Below, in pieces: positions 44,270 to 52,428 of a stretch of 64,000 bases of DNA. The notes beneath the pieces are model-generated. The model searched no databases, had not been told where the DNA came from, and was given only the letters and a program-made list of their open reading frames with translations. Source of the stretch: Mangrovibrevibacter kandeliae (GTDB taxonomy: Bacteria > Pseudomonadota > Alphaproteobacteria > Rhizobiales > Rhizobiaceae); assembly GCF_024519155.1 (NCBI RefSeq), contig NZ_JANIFJ010000006.1, positions 124,001 through 188,000 of the forward strand, in the 5' to 3' direction. The position numbers and the translations under genes are program-made. The stretch's first letter is position 1. Each line of letters starts with the position of its first letter.

Positions 44270-44598
44270 AGACGGCGCTTCTCCTCGTCGCCGCGGCCGG
44301 CACGGGCTTTCTCCTGACCTGCGGTGCGGCAGCCGTCGCCCCGTCCATGGTCATAGAGCAGCGGGACCGGAGCTTCGACCGCGCCGCGGCCGAGATCCAC
44401 CGTGGCGACACGATCCGCTTCACCAACGACGACCCGTTCCTGCATCAGATCTACGTCGAGTCTCCCGAGTTCAGCTTCGACTCCGACGGGCAGGCTCCGC
44501 AGCAGAACGTGGACATCGCGTTCACCAAGGCAGGAACGTTCGAGGTTCGATGCGGCATCCACCCGCGCATGCGGCTCGACGTGACGGTGGACGAGTGA
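44266..44598 (+). CDS. Exported cupredoxin-domain protein
   Basis: A 110-residue protein with a signal peptide (MKTALLLVAAAGTGFLLTCGAAAVA) and a type I copper fold. Candidate copper ligands are His60 (FLHQIYVES), Cys96, His99 and Met102 (CGIHPRM). It should act as a periplasmic electron carrier or redox sensor. It resembles proteins annotated as methylamine utilisation or plastocyanin-like. The ATG overlaps the catalase stop by 4 bp and the GGDEF-EAL gene follows after 52 bp. Confidence 0.88.
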   Translation: MKTALLLVAAAGTGFLLTCGAAAVAPSMVIEQRDRSFDRAAAEIHRGDTIRFTNDDPFLHQIYVESPEFSFDSDGQAPQQNVDIAFTKAGTFEVRCGIHPRMRLDVTVDE

Positions 44599-44650
44599 CA
44601 TCCGCCGCCGTGCTGCAGGGCGAATTCGAAGCCGCAAGCGGATCGCCCTG

Positions 44651-47107
44651 ATGTCGATCCGGCTCAAGCTCATCGTCGGCTGCCTCGGCTTGACCATGGT
44701 GGTGTTCGGGCTGGGGCTTTTTGCGCGGTCGAGTCAGCAGCAGATCGGTACCATCGCGACGCGCATCTACGACGAGGCGCTCCTGTCGCTGAGCTATCTG
44801 CGTTCGGCGCAGAATTCGCTCGTGAAGCTGGAGGCGGACCTGCGCGACCGCCTCGACGCCAACGCGACCCTCAAGACGGCGCCGCGTCTGCAACAGGACG
44901 ATCCGAAGCAGAGCGCCGAGATAAGGCTCGACGACATCCTCGGCGATCTGAAGGTCGCTGCGGATCGCGCAATTTCCCCGGCCGGCGGCCAGAAGGTCGA
45001 GGAGATCCGCAACCGCATCCTGCATCTGCGCGCGGACCGATTCGTGTCGACGCCGGCCTTCCTGCAGACCCTCAAGGTGATCGACAACGAACTCGACACC
45101 GCAGTCGAGATCTTCGCCGGCGATGGCTACCGTTTCCGGCGAGAGGTCGGTGATCTGATCGAGCGGGCCGACCGGCAGAGCCAGATCGCGCTCGCCGGCG
45201 GTGTCGGCGGCGCGCTGATCATCTCCGTGCTGCTTTCGACCTTGATCATCCCTCCGGTTCGACGGGCGGTCGGCATTGCGACCGCGATCGCCAGCGGCAA
45301 GCTGGACAACGAGATCCGGCCGAGCGGCGGCGGCGAGACGAGCCAGCTCCTGACCGCCCTCGCCACGATGCAGACGAGCATCCGCGAGCTGATGGCAGCG
45401 CAGGCGGCAAGCTTCGGCAGCCAGATCGCGCTGCAGAACACCCGCTTCGATGCAGCGCTGAACAACATGTCGCAGGGCCTCTGCCTGATCGACGCGGAAG
45501 GTCGGCTGATTATCAGGAATCGGCGCTTCGAAGAGATGTTCTGCGGCGGCGACGATGCGCCGGCGGCGGAGGCCGTGCTGCAGGACGAGCGCTATGCCGC
45601 CCTGTTCGACACGGGCGACCGGTCCGGCGCGATCCACGCACTCGCCGACGGCCGCAGGATCGCCGTGTCGAGCGAGGCCGTGCCGGGCGGCGGCTGGGTG
45701 GTGACGCTCGAGGATTTCACCGAGCGCCACCGGGCGGAGGCGCGGCTGACCCACATGACGCAGCACGACCTTCTGACGGGCCTCCCGAATCGCCGGCAGT
45801 TCCGCGAACGGGTCGCACAGGCGCTGCTGCGCCGGCGGGGCGGGCGCAACGTCGCGATGCTTTCCATCAATCTCGACGGCTTCAAGGCGGTCAACGACCT
45901 GCTCGGCCAGCCGGCTGGCGACGCCCTCCTGCAATCAGTGTCCGCGCGGCTTCTCGACCTCGCCGGAAAGGGCGAGTTCGTGGCCCGCATCGGCGGCGAC
46001 GAGTTCGGCATCGTCAAGAATTTGCGCCTCGACGAGCGCCCGGACGCCCTGGCCGAAGGCGTGCTCGCCGCCCTGTCGCAGCCCTTCGATCTTCACGGGG
46101 TGCCGGCGACCGTGGGCGCCAGCATCGGCATTGCGCTGGCGGACGAGCTTGCCGACGGCGAAGCGGCGGTCGAGACGCTGCTGAAGAACGCCGATCTGGC
46201 GCTCGAGCGCGCCAAGAGCGAGGGGCGCAGCACCTACCGGTTCTTCGAGCCGGAGATGGACGCGCAACTCCAGATGCGGCGCAAGCTGGAGCTGGATCTT
46301 CGCGGGGCCACCGACCGCGGCGAACTCGAACTGTTCTACCAGCCCTTCGTCGACGTCGAGACACAGACGATCACCGGCTTCGAGGCGCTCCTGCGCTGGA
46401 CGCATCCCGAGCTGGGGAACGTCTCTCCGGCCGAGTTCATCCCGGTGGCCGAGGCGAGCGGCCTGATCCACGCCATCGGACACTGGGCCCTGCTGACAGC
46501 CTGTCAGGAAGCGGCCACGTGGCCCGACGACCTCGTGGTTTCGGTCAATCTTTCGCCGGTCCAGTTCAAGAACCGGGCTCTCGTCCACGAGGTCGTGGAC
46601 GCCCTGGCGGCTGCCGGACTGCCGGCCGCGCGCCTGCATCTGGAGGTGACCGAGTCGCTGTTCCTGCAGGACGGCGAGACGGTCGCCGCGATGCTCGAAG
46701 CGTTTCGCGAGCATGGCGTGGGTGTCTCGATGGACGATTTCGGCACCGGCTACTCGTCGCTCGGCTACCTCAGCCGCTTTCCCTTTGACAAGATCAAGAT
46801 CGACCAGTCCTTCGTGCGGGCCGTCGACCAGCGCGACAATCATGCCATCATCCGCGCCGTCATCGGTCTCGGCCGCGCGATGGACATCGCCGTCATCGCC
46901 GAGGGCGTCGAAACGGCGGAACAGCTGGCGATCCTTCAAGCCGCCGGCTGCAAGGAGGTCCAGGGCTATTACTTCAGCCGCCCGCGGCCGTCCGGCGAGG
47001 TCGCCGCGGCGATCCGCCAGTTCGGCACGCTGCACGGCCGCCGGACGGGCGGGGCGAGGTCGCCGCACGACAGGCTCGCGCCGGCAGCGCGGCTCGCTGC
47101 CGGCTGA
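44651..47107 (+). CDS. Sensory diguanylate cyclase/phosphodiesterase with periplasmic domain
   Basis: An 818-residue inner-membrane protein. Helix 1 (LIVGCLGLTMVVFGLGLFA) and helix 2 (IALAGGVGGALIISVLLSTLII) enclose a periplasmic sensor domain (about 30-175). HAMP, a PAS domain (LNNMSQGLCLIDAEGRLIIRNRRF), an intact GGDEF (RIGGDEFGIV) and an intact EAL (FEALLRW, VNLSPVQFKNR, EVTESLFL, DDFGTGYSSLGYL, IAEGVE) follow. It could make or degrade c-di-GMP. Co-transcription with the periplasmic catalase and cupredoxin suggests that it reads a periplasmic redox or peroxide signal; that is inference. Confidence 0.92.
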   Translation: MSIRLKLIVGCLGLTMVVFGLGLFARSSQQQIGTIATRIYDEALLSLSYLRSAQNSLVKLEADLRDRLDANATLKTAPRLQQDDPKQSAEIRLDDILGDLKVAADRAISPAGGQKVEEIRNRILHLRADRFVSTPAFLQTLKVIDNELDTAVEIFAGDGYRFRREVGDLIERADRQSQIALAGGVGGALIISVLLSTLIIPPVRRAVGIATAIASGKLDNEIRPSGGGETSQLLTALATMQTSIRELMAAQAASFGSQIALQNTRFDAALNNMSQGLCLIDAEGRLIIRNRRFEEMFCGGDDAPAAEAVLQDERYAALFDTGDRSGAIHALADGRRIAVSSEAVPGGGWVVTLEDFTERHRAEARLTHMTQHDLLTGLPNRRQFRERVAQALLRRRGGRNVAMLSINLDGFKAVNDLLGQPAGDALLQSVSARLLDLAGKGEFVARIGGDEFGIVKNLRLDERPDALAEGVLAALSQPFDLHGVPATVGASIGIALADELADGEAAVETLLKNADLALERAKSEGRSTYRFFEPEMDAQLQMRRKLELDLRGATDRGELELFYQPFVDVETQTITGFEALLRWTHPELGNVSPAEFIPVAEASGLIHAIGHWALLTACQEAATWPDDLVVSVNLSPVQFKNRALVHEVVDALAAAGLPAARLHLEVTESLFLQDGETVAAMLEAFREHGVGVSMDDFGTGYSSLGYLSRFPFDKIKIDQSFVRAVDQRDNHAIIRAVIGLGRAMDIAVIAEGVETAEQLAILQAAGCKEVQGYYFSRPRPSGEVAAAIRQFGTLHGRRTGGARSPHDRLAPAARLAAG

Positions 47108-47113
47108 AATGGC

Positions 47114-48340
47114 TCAGGCGTCGGGCGCCGCCGTCAAACGCAGGATCGAGCTCCCGCCGCCCCGGGTCTCGGTGACGGCATAGACCGCACCGCCGGGGCC
47201 AACCTTGACGTCGCGGATCCGCGCTTCGAGCGGCACGCGCTCCTCGCTCGCGACCCGGTCGCCATCCATCCGCAGGACGACGATCCCCCGCGCGACAAGG
47301 CCCCCGATCAGGATTGCACCGCGCCACTGCGGGAACTCGTCGCCCTCGTAGACCGCCATCCCGGACGGCGCGATCACCGGATCCCAGTAGTAGACCGGCT
47401 GCTCCATGCCCTCATGCTTGGTGATCCCGTCGCCGATCGGCTTGCCGTTGTAGTCGATGCCGTAGGTGATGATCGGCCAGCCGTAGTTCTTGCCGGCTTG
47501 CGGATGATTGAGTTCGTCGCCGCCCTTCGGCCCATGCTCGACTGTCCAGAGCCGGCCGTCCGGCGCGACCACGGCGCCCTGGAGATTGCGATGGCCCCAG
47601 GACCAGATCTCCGGCTGCGCCTTGCTGTCGCCGACGAAGGGGTTGTCGTCCGGCACGGAGCCGTCGGGCTCGATCCGGAACACCTTGCCCATGCCGTAGG
47701 AGAGATCCTGCGCCCGGTCGCGGATCGGCGTGTCGGAGCGCTCGCCGACGGTCACGAACAGCGCGCCGTCCGGCGCAAAGGCGAGGCGCGAGCCGAAATG
47801 CTTGTCGCCGTCATAGGCCGGCTTCTGCTGGAAAATGACCTTCACGTCCTCCAGCCGGCCGCTGGTTCCGGCATCATTCCGGGCGAGCCTAGCACGGGCG
47901 ACGCTGGTGCCGTTCTTGCCGCCGCCCCGCGGCTCGGAGAAGGAGAAGAAGATCGTGCCGCTTGTCGCAAAATCCGGCGCCAGCGCGATGTCCAGCAGCC
48001 CGCCCTGGCCGTCGTCGTCGACCTTCGGCACGCCATCGATGGCTTCACCGGGCTTGCCGTCCTTGCCAAGGATGTAGAGGTTTCCGGCCTTGGCGGCGAC
48101 GAGCATCCGCCCGTCCGGCAGGAACTCCATCGACCAGAGATGCGGCAGGCCGTCTGCGACCGTTTCAGTCTTCACGCCGACGTCCTGCGCCGGTTGCGGC
48201 GCCCGCGTCTGGCCGGCGAAGGCGGGCTCCTGACCGCGGGCGTTCGGCGGCTTGGTCTCGACCGGTCCGCGCGACTGGGCGAAAGCCGGCAGGGCGGCGA
48301 GAAGGGTGGCGGAGGCGAGGGCGGTGGAGATGAGGCGCAT
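47114..48340 (-). CDS. PQQ-dependent sugar dehydrogenase family protein (soluble aldose dehydrogenase type)
   Basis: A 408-residue periplasmic six-bladed propeller of the YliI/sGDH family. A signal peptide (MRLISTALASATLLAALPAFA) precedes LPHLWSMEFLPDGRMLVAAKAGNLYIL, LLDIALAPDF, HFGSRLAFAPDGALFVTVGER (His of the active site), and HGPKGGDELNHPQAGKNYGWP. The metal and PQQ-binding features fit oxidation of aldoses. It is convergent with the GGDEF-EAL gene, 6 bp apart, and no PQQ-synthesis gene is in the window. Confidence 0.9.
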   Translation of the reverse strand: MRLISTALASATLLAALPAFAQSRGPVETKPPNARGQEPAFAGQTRAPQPAQDVGVKTETVADGLPHLWSMEFLPDGRMLVAAKAGNLYILGKDGKPGEAIDGVPKVDDDGQGGLLDIALAPDFATSGTIFFSFSEPRGGGKNGTSVARARLARNDAGTSGRLEDVKVIFQQKPAYDGDKHFGSRLAFAPDGALFVTVGERSDTPIRDRAQDLSYGMGKVFRIEPDGSVPDDNPFVGDSKAQPEIWSWGHRNLQGAVVAPDGRLWTVEHGPKGGDELNHPQAGKNYGWPIITYGIDYNGKPIGDGITKHEGMEQPVYYWDPVIAPSGMAVYEGDEFPQWRGAILIGGLVARGIVVLRMDGDRVASEERVPLEARIRDVKVGPGGAVYAVTETRGGGSSILRLTAAPDA

Positions 48341-48474
48341 GAGGGTGTTCCCGTTCGGCGTGACACCGTCCGCCGCCGCACGGCGGACGCTTTGCACCAG
48401 CACCTGGGCCATTCCGCATGCCCTGCAACCGCACCACGGTCGACTTGAACGGGTTGTGATCCGGCCCCTCGTCC

Positions 48475-48951
48475 TCAGCTGCCGCGCCAGGCCGCCTCGA
48501 GCCGGGCAAGATCGAGCTTCTTCATCCCCATCATCGCCTGCATCACCGCGGCACTGCGCGAGGGCTCCCGGATCATGTCGGAGAACGCCTTCGGCACGAT
48601 CTGCCAATGGTAGCCGTAGCGGTCGGTGATCCAGCCGCACTCGATCTCCTTGCCGCCCGCGGCAAGGATCGCGTCCCACAACCGGTCGATCTCGCCCTGG
48701 CCGTCGCATTCAATGATGAAGGACACCGCGCCGTTCGGCGTGAAGTACGGCCCGCCGTTCAGCGCCAGGAAGCGTTGCCCATCCAGCGTGAACTCCACCG
48801 TCAGGGTGCCGCCGGCCTTGCCGCCGGGGGTGTCGACGGTCTGCGGCACGACGGACTCGATGCGCGAGGTCTGCGGCAGCAGCGACACGTAGAAGCGGGC
48901 CGCCTCTTCGGCCTGACCGTCGAACCAGAGGCAGGGGACGATGCGCGTCAT
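48475..48951 (-). CDS. PhnB-like VOC-superfamily protein (3-dmu-9_3-mt domain)
   Basis: A 158-residue protein with the PhnB-like fold: MTRIVPCLWFDGQAEEAARFYVSLLP, then FTLDGQRFLALNGGPYFTPNGAVSFII, and GWITDRYGYHWQIVP. No catalytic residues can be assigned. It is the last gene of a three-gene run (VOC, DUF1428, PhnB-like) starting opposite an HxlR regulator; 3 bp separate it from DUF1428. Confidence 0.9.
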   Translation of the reverse strand: MTRIVPCLWFDGQAEEAARFYVSLLPQTSRIESVVPQTVDTPGGKAGGTLTVEFTLDGQRFLALNGGPYFTPNGAVSFIIECDGQGEIDRLWDAILAAGGKEIECGWITDRYGYHWQIVPKAFSDMIREPSRSAAVMQAMMGMKKLDLARLEAAWRGS

Positions 48952-48954
48952 CGC

Positions 48955-49302
48955 TCAGCCCTCGACGATCGGCTCGAAGCCGCCAAAGATCATGCGCTGG
49001 CCGACGAAGGGCATCTCGCCCAAGGCTTCCGCGCGATCGTCCTCCATCACGCGCGCCATGCCGGCGTCGCGAACCTCCTTGGAGGGCCATTCGATCCAGG
49101 CGAAGACGACGCTCTCGCCGGGCTCGGCCTTCACGGCGCCGCGAAAGTCGGTGACCTTGCCGTCCGGCACGTCCGTGCCCCAGCATTCCACGACGCGCGT
49201 CGCTCCGTGCTCACGGAAGATCGGCAGCGCCCTCGCCGCAAAGTCCCTGTAGCGCTCCCGGTTCTCGGTTGGCACCGGGATGACGAAACCGTCGATGTAC
49301 AT
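48955..49302 (-). CDS. DUF1428 (YbaA-like) protein
   Basis: A 115-residue cytosolic protein of the DUF1428 family (alpha+beta barrel): MYIDGFVIPVPTENRERYRDFA, RVVECWGTDVPDGKVTDF, VVFAWIEWPSKEVRDAGMARVMEDDR, MPFVGQRMIFGGFEPIVE. The role is unknown. The ATG at 49302 has GGGGAGGAGG upstream. It is the middle gene of the HxlR-linked operon. Confidence 0.92.
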   Translation of the reverse strand: MYIDGFVIPVPTENRERYRDFAARALPIFREHGATRVVECWGTDVPDGKVTDFRGAVKAEPGESVVFAWIEWPSKEVRDAGMARVMEDDRAEALGEMPFVGQRMIFGGFEPIVEG

Positions 49303-49360
49303 CCTGCCTCCTCCCCTTCCTTTCGAACCGATCGGACCGGCCGTGCGCCGGCCTGCCGTC

Positions 49361-49798
49361 TCAGGCGGCCGCCTCGCCTCCGCCGGCCATCGCGGCCACC
49401 GCGGCCTCGACGTCCATCCAGGTGACCTCCCACACGTGGCCGTCCGGATCTTCGAAGCTGCGGCCGTACATGAAGCCGTGATCCTGCACCGGCGTCGGGT
49501 CGGCCGTGCCGCCGGCGGCCGTCGCCATGTCCACCCGCGCGTCCACCGCGGCACGGTCGTCCTCGGTGACGCAGAGCAGGACCTCGGAGGCGGTCCGGGC
49601 GTCGACGATCGGCTTGGTGGTGAACTGGCGATATTTGTCGTGCGACAGGAGCATCACGTAGATGGTTTCGGACAGTTGCATGCAGGATGCCGTCGCGTCG
49701 GAGAAGCGCGCGTCGCGCGTCGCGCCGATGCTCTCGTAGAACGCCGTCGATCCGGCGACGTCGCGCACCGGCAGGTTGACGAAAATCAGCTTGGCCAT
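49361..49798 (-). CDS. VOC-family (glyoxalase/bleomycin-resistance-like) protein
   Basis: A 145-residue VOC protein: MAKLIFVNLPVRDVAGSTAFYESIGA, SETIYVMLLSHDKYRQFT and GRSFEDPDGHVWEVTWMD (metal-binding Glu). The likely role is modifying a toxic small molecule or binding one. The ATG at 49798 is used instead of the GTG immediately upstream; GGGGAGG precedes it. It is divergent from the HxlR regulator 61 bp away. Confidence 0.9.
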   Translation of the reverse strand: MAKLIFVNLPVRDVAGSTAFYESIGATRDARFSDATASCMQLSETIYVMLLSHDKYRQFTTKPIVDARTASEVLLCVTEDDRAAVDARVDMATAAGGTADPTPVQDHGFMYGRSFEDPDGHVWEVTWMDVEAAVAAMAGGGEAAA

Positions 49799-49842
49799 CA
49801 CGTCCTCCCCTTCCTCTTCCCTTTGCGAACCATCGACGATTA

Positions 49843-49880
49843 AGTTATAAAAAGCAACTATGAAGTCAGAAAAAATAACT
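49843..49880. promoter_or_regulatory. Candidate HxlR operator overlapping the regulator start
   Basis: AGTTATAAAAAGCAACT (49843-49859) immediately precedes the ATG, and ATAACT returns at 49875-49880, forming 6-bp inverted arms AGTTAT/ATAACT with an AACT in between. It is a sharply AT-rich island in GC-rich DNA between the divergent VOC operon and hxlR-type gene. This suits autoregulation and control of the operon. The binding site is inferred. Confidence 0.45.
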
Positions 49881-50570
49881 AGGCTCTCGCAAGCGTCCCG
49901 GCGGAGCTACGACGACGCCTGCGCCGCGGCGCACGCGCTGGACCTGATCGGGGAGCGCTGGGCCCTTCTCGTGATGCGTGAGCTGATGCTCGGACCGCGT
50001 CGCTTCAGCGATCTGCGGGCAGCCTTGCCGGGGATCAGCGCCAATGTGCTGACGCAACGGCTCGAGGGGCTGGAGGCGAACGGCGTGCTGCGGCGGCGCG
50101 AGCTTCCGCCGCCGGCGGCCTCCCGCGTCTACGAGCTGACAGCATGGGGCCACGAGGCCGAGCCGATCCTGCAGACGCTCGGTCGCTGGGCGGCGCGTTC
50201 GCCGCTGCACGATCCGACGCGCCCGTTCAGCACCGCGTCGCTCATCCTGTCGCTTCGCACGATGTTCGACGGGTCGGCGGACCGTCCGCTCCGGATCGGC
50301 CTGCGCACCTCGACCGGGACCTATCTGGCGCGCGTCGCCGATGGCGAGATCGCGGTCGACAGTGCGCCGCTCGAAGCGGCCGACGCGGTCTTGGCCGGGA
50401 CGCCGGAGGTCATCGCCGCGGCGATCTACGGCGGCGTGCCTCTCGCCGATCTCGAAGCCGCCGGCGCTCTGACGCTGGCGGGAGACCGGGTCGCGGTGGA
50501 GCGCTTCGTCCGGCTGTTTCCCCTGCCGCCGAAGGCGAAGACGGAAGCGCTCAATCCGTCGGCCGGGTGA
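49860..50570 (+). CDS. HxlR-family winged-helix regulator with C-terminal SCP2-like domain
   Basis: A 236-residue regulator. The HxlR winged helix reads DACAAAHALDLIGERWALLVMRELMLGPRRFSDLRAALPGISANVLTQRLEGLEANGVL. Residues after about 145 form an SCP2/sterol-carrier-like ligand pocket (RLRIGLRTSTG... ADAVLAGTPEVIAAAIYGGVPL). It probably senses a hydrophobic or electrophilic compound and controls the divergent VOC-DUF1428-PhnB operon. The ATG has no clear ribosome site and the AT-rich operator abuts it, so translation may start leaderless. Its 3' end overlaps the convergent peptidase gene by 20 bp. Confidence 0.9.
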   Translation: MKSEKITRLSQASRRSYDDACAAAHALDLIGERWALLVMRELMLGPRRFSDLRAALPGISANVLTQRLEGLEANGVLRRRELPPPAASRVYELTAWGHEAEPILQTLGRWAARSPLHDPTRPFSTASLILSLRTMFDGSADRPLRIGLRTSTGTYLARVADGEIAVDSAPLEAADAVLAGTPEVIAAAIYGGVPLADLEAAGALTLAGDRVAVERFVRLFPLPPKAKTEALNPSAG

Positions 50571-52107
50571 GGGGAGGCTGTGGCGTCTCGGCCGCCGCCG
50601 CGTAAAGGGCGGCCGCGTCCGCGGCCAGCGCCTGCCGCGAGTCCGGGCGCAGATACATCATGTGGCCGCCGGCATAGGTCGACAGCCGGATCGGCTGCGC
50701 GCCGGACAGCGTCGGCAGTTGATCCACCAGGAAGCGCGACACGGTGTAGGGCGTGACGAGGTCGCCGTAGCCGTGGGCGATCAGCACCCGCATGTCGGGG
50801 TTCAGCGAGCGCGCCTCCTGCAGGTCGTCGAGCGAGCCGGCATAGCCGTGCCGGCCGCCGCCGCCGAACTCCCAGCGGTTGCTCGTGTCGCGGTTCAAAA
50901 GCCGATAGCTGACGTCCGTGCGGTAGCCGAGCGCATCGCGCACATAGCCGACGAAGGCCGACGTCAGCATCGGAACGCTGCGGTCGAGCACCGGATCGGG
51001 GGCGTTTGCAAAGGCCGCCTGCGGTGCCGTGTCGGCCGTGGCGATGGTGCCGTCATAGCGGCTGAGGGTCCGGCCCTCGTCGCGCAGAAGACTGCGCGCG
51101 AAGGTCGAGAAGGAGATGCGCCCGGCATTGCGGCGCACGAGGTCGAGCGGCAGGCCGGTGTAGCGTGCGACCGTGTCGGACACGGCGCGGCTCGTCTCGA
51201 GCCCGCCAGCGAGGGCCGCGAGATAGTCGCCGCTCGCCCAGCGCTCGACTTCCGCGCGCTTGGCCGCGAGCGCGTCGCCGCGCAGCCCCTGCCGCTCGAA
51301 GTTCACCGAGGCCATCGCCGGCAGCGCGAGCGCCCACTGCGTGATGTCGAACTCGTCCGGATTGACGAAGGCGAACTCCAGCGCCGGCGAGATCATGATC
51401 GCGCCGCTGACCGGAATGCCGACGTCTTCCTGCAGCGTCTTCGCCATCCGCGCGACGCGAAAGCCGCCATAGCTCTCGCCGGCGAGCCAGACCGCTGCGC
51501 CGGTGCGGCCGCGATGCTGGAGGTAGAGCCGCACGAAGGCGCCGAGCGAGGCGATGTCGCGGTCGACCGCCCAGAAGTCCTTCTCGTCGGTGCCGGGCGC
51601 GGCGCGGCTGTAGCCGGTGCCGACCGGATCGACGAAGACGAGGTCGGTGAAGGCGAGCCAGGTGTCCGGATTGTCCCTCAGGCGCTGCGGCGGCGGCAGG
51701 AAGGTGCCGTCCGCGGCGGTGTCGATGACACGCGGGCCGAGTGCCCCGAGATGCAGATAGGCCGCTGCCGCACCCGGCCCGCCGTTGAAGACGAAGGTGA
51801 TCGGCCGTCCGCCGTCCGTCTGCGTCGATGCACCGTCGAGCGTGTAGGCCGTGAAGAAGATCTGCGCCTGCACGGCGCCATCGCCCCCGATGAGCGGCGC
51901 CGTCCCGGCCTCGGCGTGGTAGTCGAGCACGCGCCCGTCCGGCAGCGACAGGCTGTGCGCGGTCACCGCATTCTTCGGCAGCAGGGACAGGACGCCGCCC
52001 GCCGGCGCGTCGTTGCGCTCCTGCGCGGCAGCCGGAAGGCCCACCCCCAGCATCGTCGCCAGAGCGATCGAAGCCAGAAGGCTCGGCAGGACAGCGCGGA
52101 CGGGCAT
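50551..52107 (-). CDS. Exported S10-family serine carboxypeptidase
   Basis: A 518-residue peptidase. A signal peptide (LLASIALATMLGVGLPAAAQ) precedes the alpha/beta-hydrolase domain. The oxyanion region ITFVFNGGPGAAAA, the nucleophile in WLAGESYGGFR (Ser212), the Asp in LIAHGYGDLVTPY and the His in YAGGHMMYL form the catalytic triad. It should act in the periplasm on C-terminal residues of peptides. It diverges from the MFS gene. Confidence 0.92.
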   Translation of the reverse strand: MPVRAVLPSLLASIALATMLGVGLPAAAQERNDAPAGGVLSLLPKNAVTAHSLSLPDGRVLDYHAEAGTAPLIGGDGAVQAQIFFTAYTLDGASTQTDGGRPITFVFNGGPGAAAAYLHLGALGPRVIDTAADGTFLPPPQRLRDNPDTWLAFTDLVFVDPVGTGYSRAAPGTDEKDFWAVDRDIASLGAFVRLYLQHRGRTGAAVWLAGESYGGFRVARMAKTLQEDVGIPVSGAIMISPALEFAFVNPDEFDITQWALALPAMASVNFERQGLRGDALAAKRAEVERWASGDYLAALAGGLETSRAVSDTVARYTGLPLDLVRRNAGRISFSTFARSLLRDEGRTLSRYDGTIATADTAPQAAFANAPDPVLDRSVPMLTSAFVGYVRDALGYRTDVSYRLLNRDTSNRWEFGGGGRHGYAGSLDDLQEARSLNPDMRVLIAHGYGDLVTPYTVSRFLVDQLPTLSGAQPIRLSTYAGGHMMYLRPDSRQALAADAAALYAAAAETPQPPLTRPTD

Positions 52108-52428
52108 CGGGCAAACTCCTCCTCGGGTGCTGCCGGCGGTTTAGCAAATCGCCGATGGCACGGCGGGTCACGCCTGCGTGCAAGACCGTGATCGATCGCT
52201 ACGACGAGTCCTCCCCCGACGAGCTGCGCCAATTTGTAGCGAAGGGAAGCGCAATGAGCTCGTTGAAATAGTAAGCATGGCATAGTATGCCGGAATCGGA
52301 TGCTCGACGCGGTCCGTCTGCGCCGGTGTCCGACCGGGCAAGTGGTGTCCGGGCCGCCTTCGTTCGCCGGGCGGCCTGGCCGGGAGGATGCGCTCGGAAC
52401 GCGCCATCTGAAACGAGGTCTCTTCCCG
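52108..52428. other. divergent intergenic region with a short palindrome
   Basis: About 321 bp between the S10 peptidase (minus) and the MFS gene (plus). A perfect 13-bp palindrome GGCATAGTATGCC lies at 52279-52291, 138 bp before the MFS start, in a locally AT-rich patch. It could be an operator. No gene is recognised. Confidence 0.4.
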
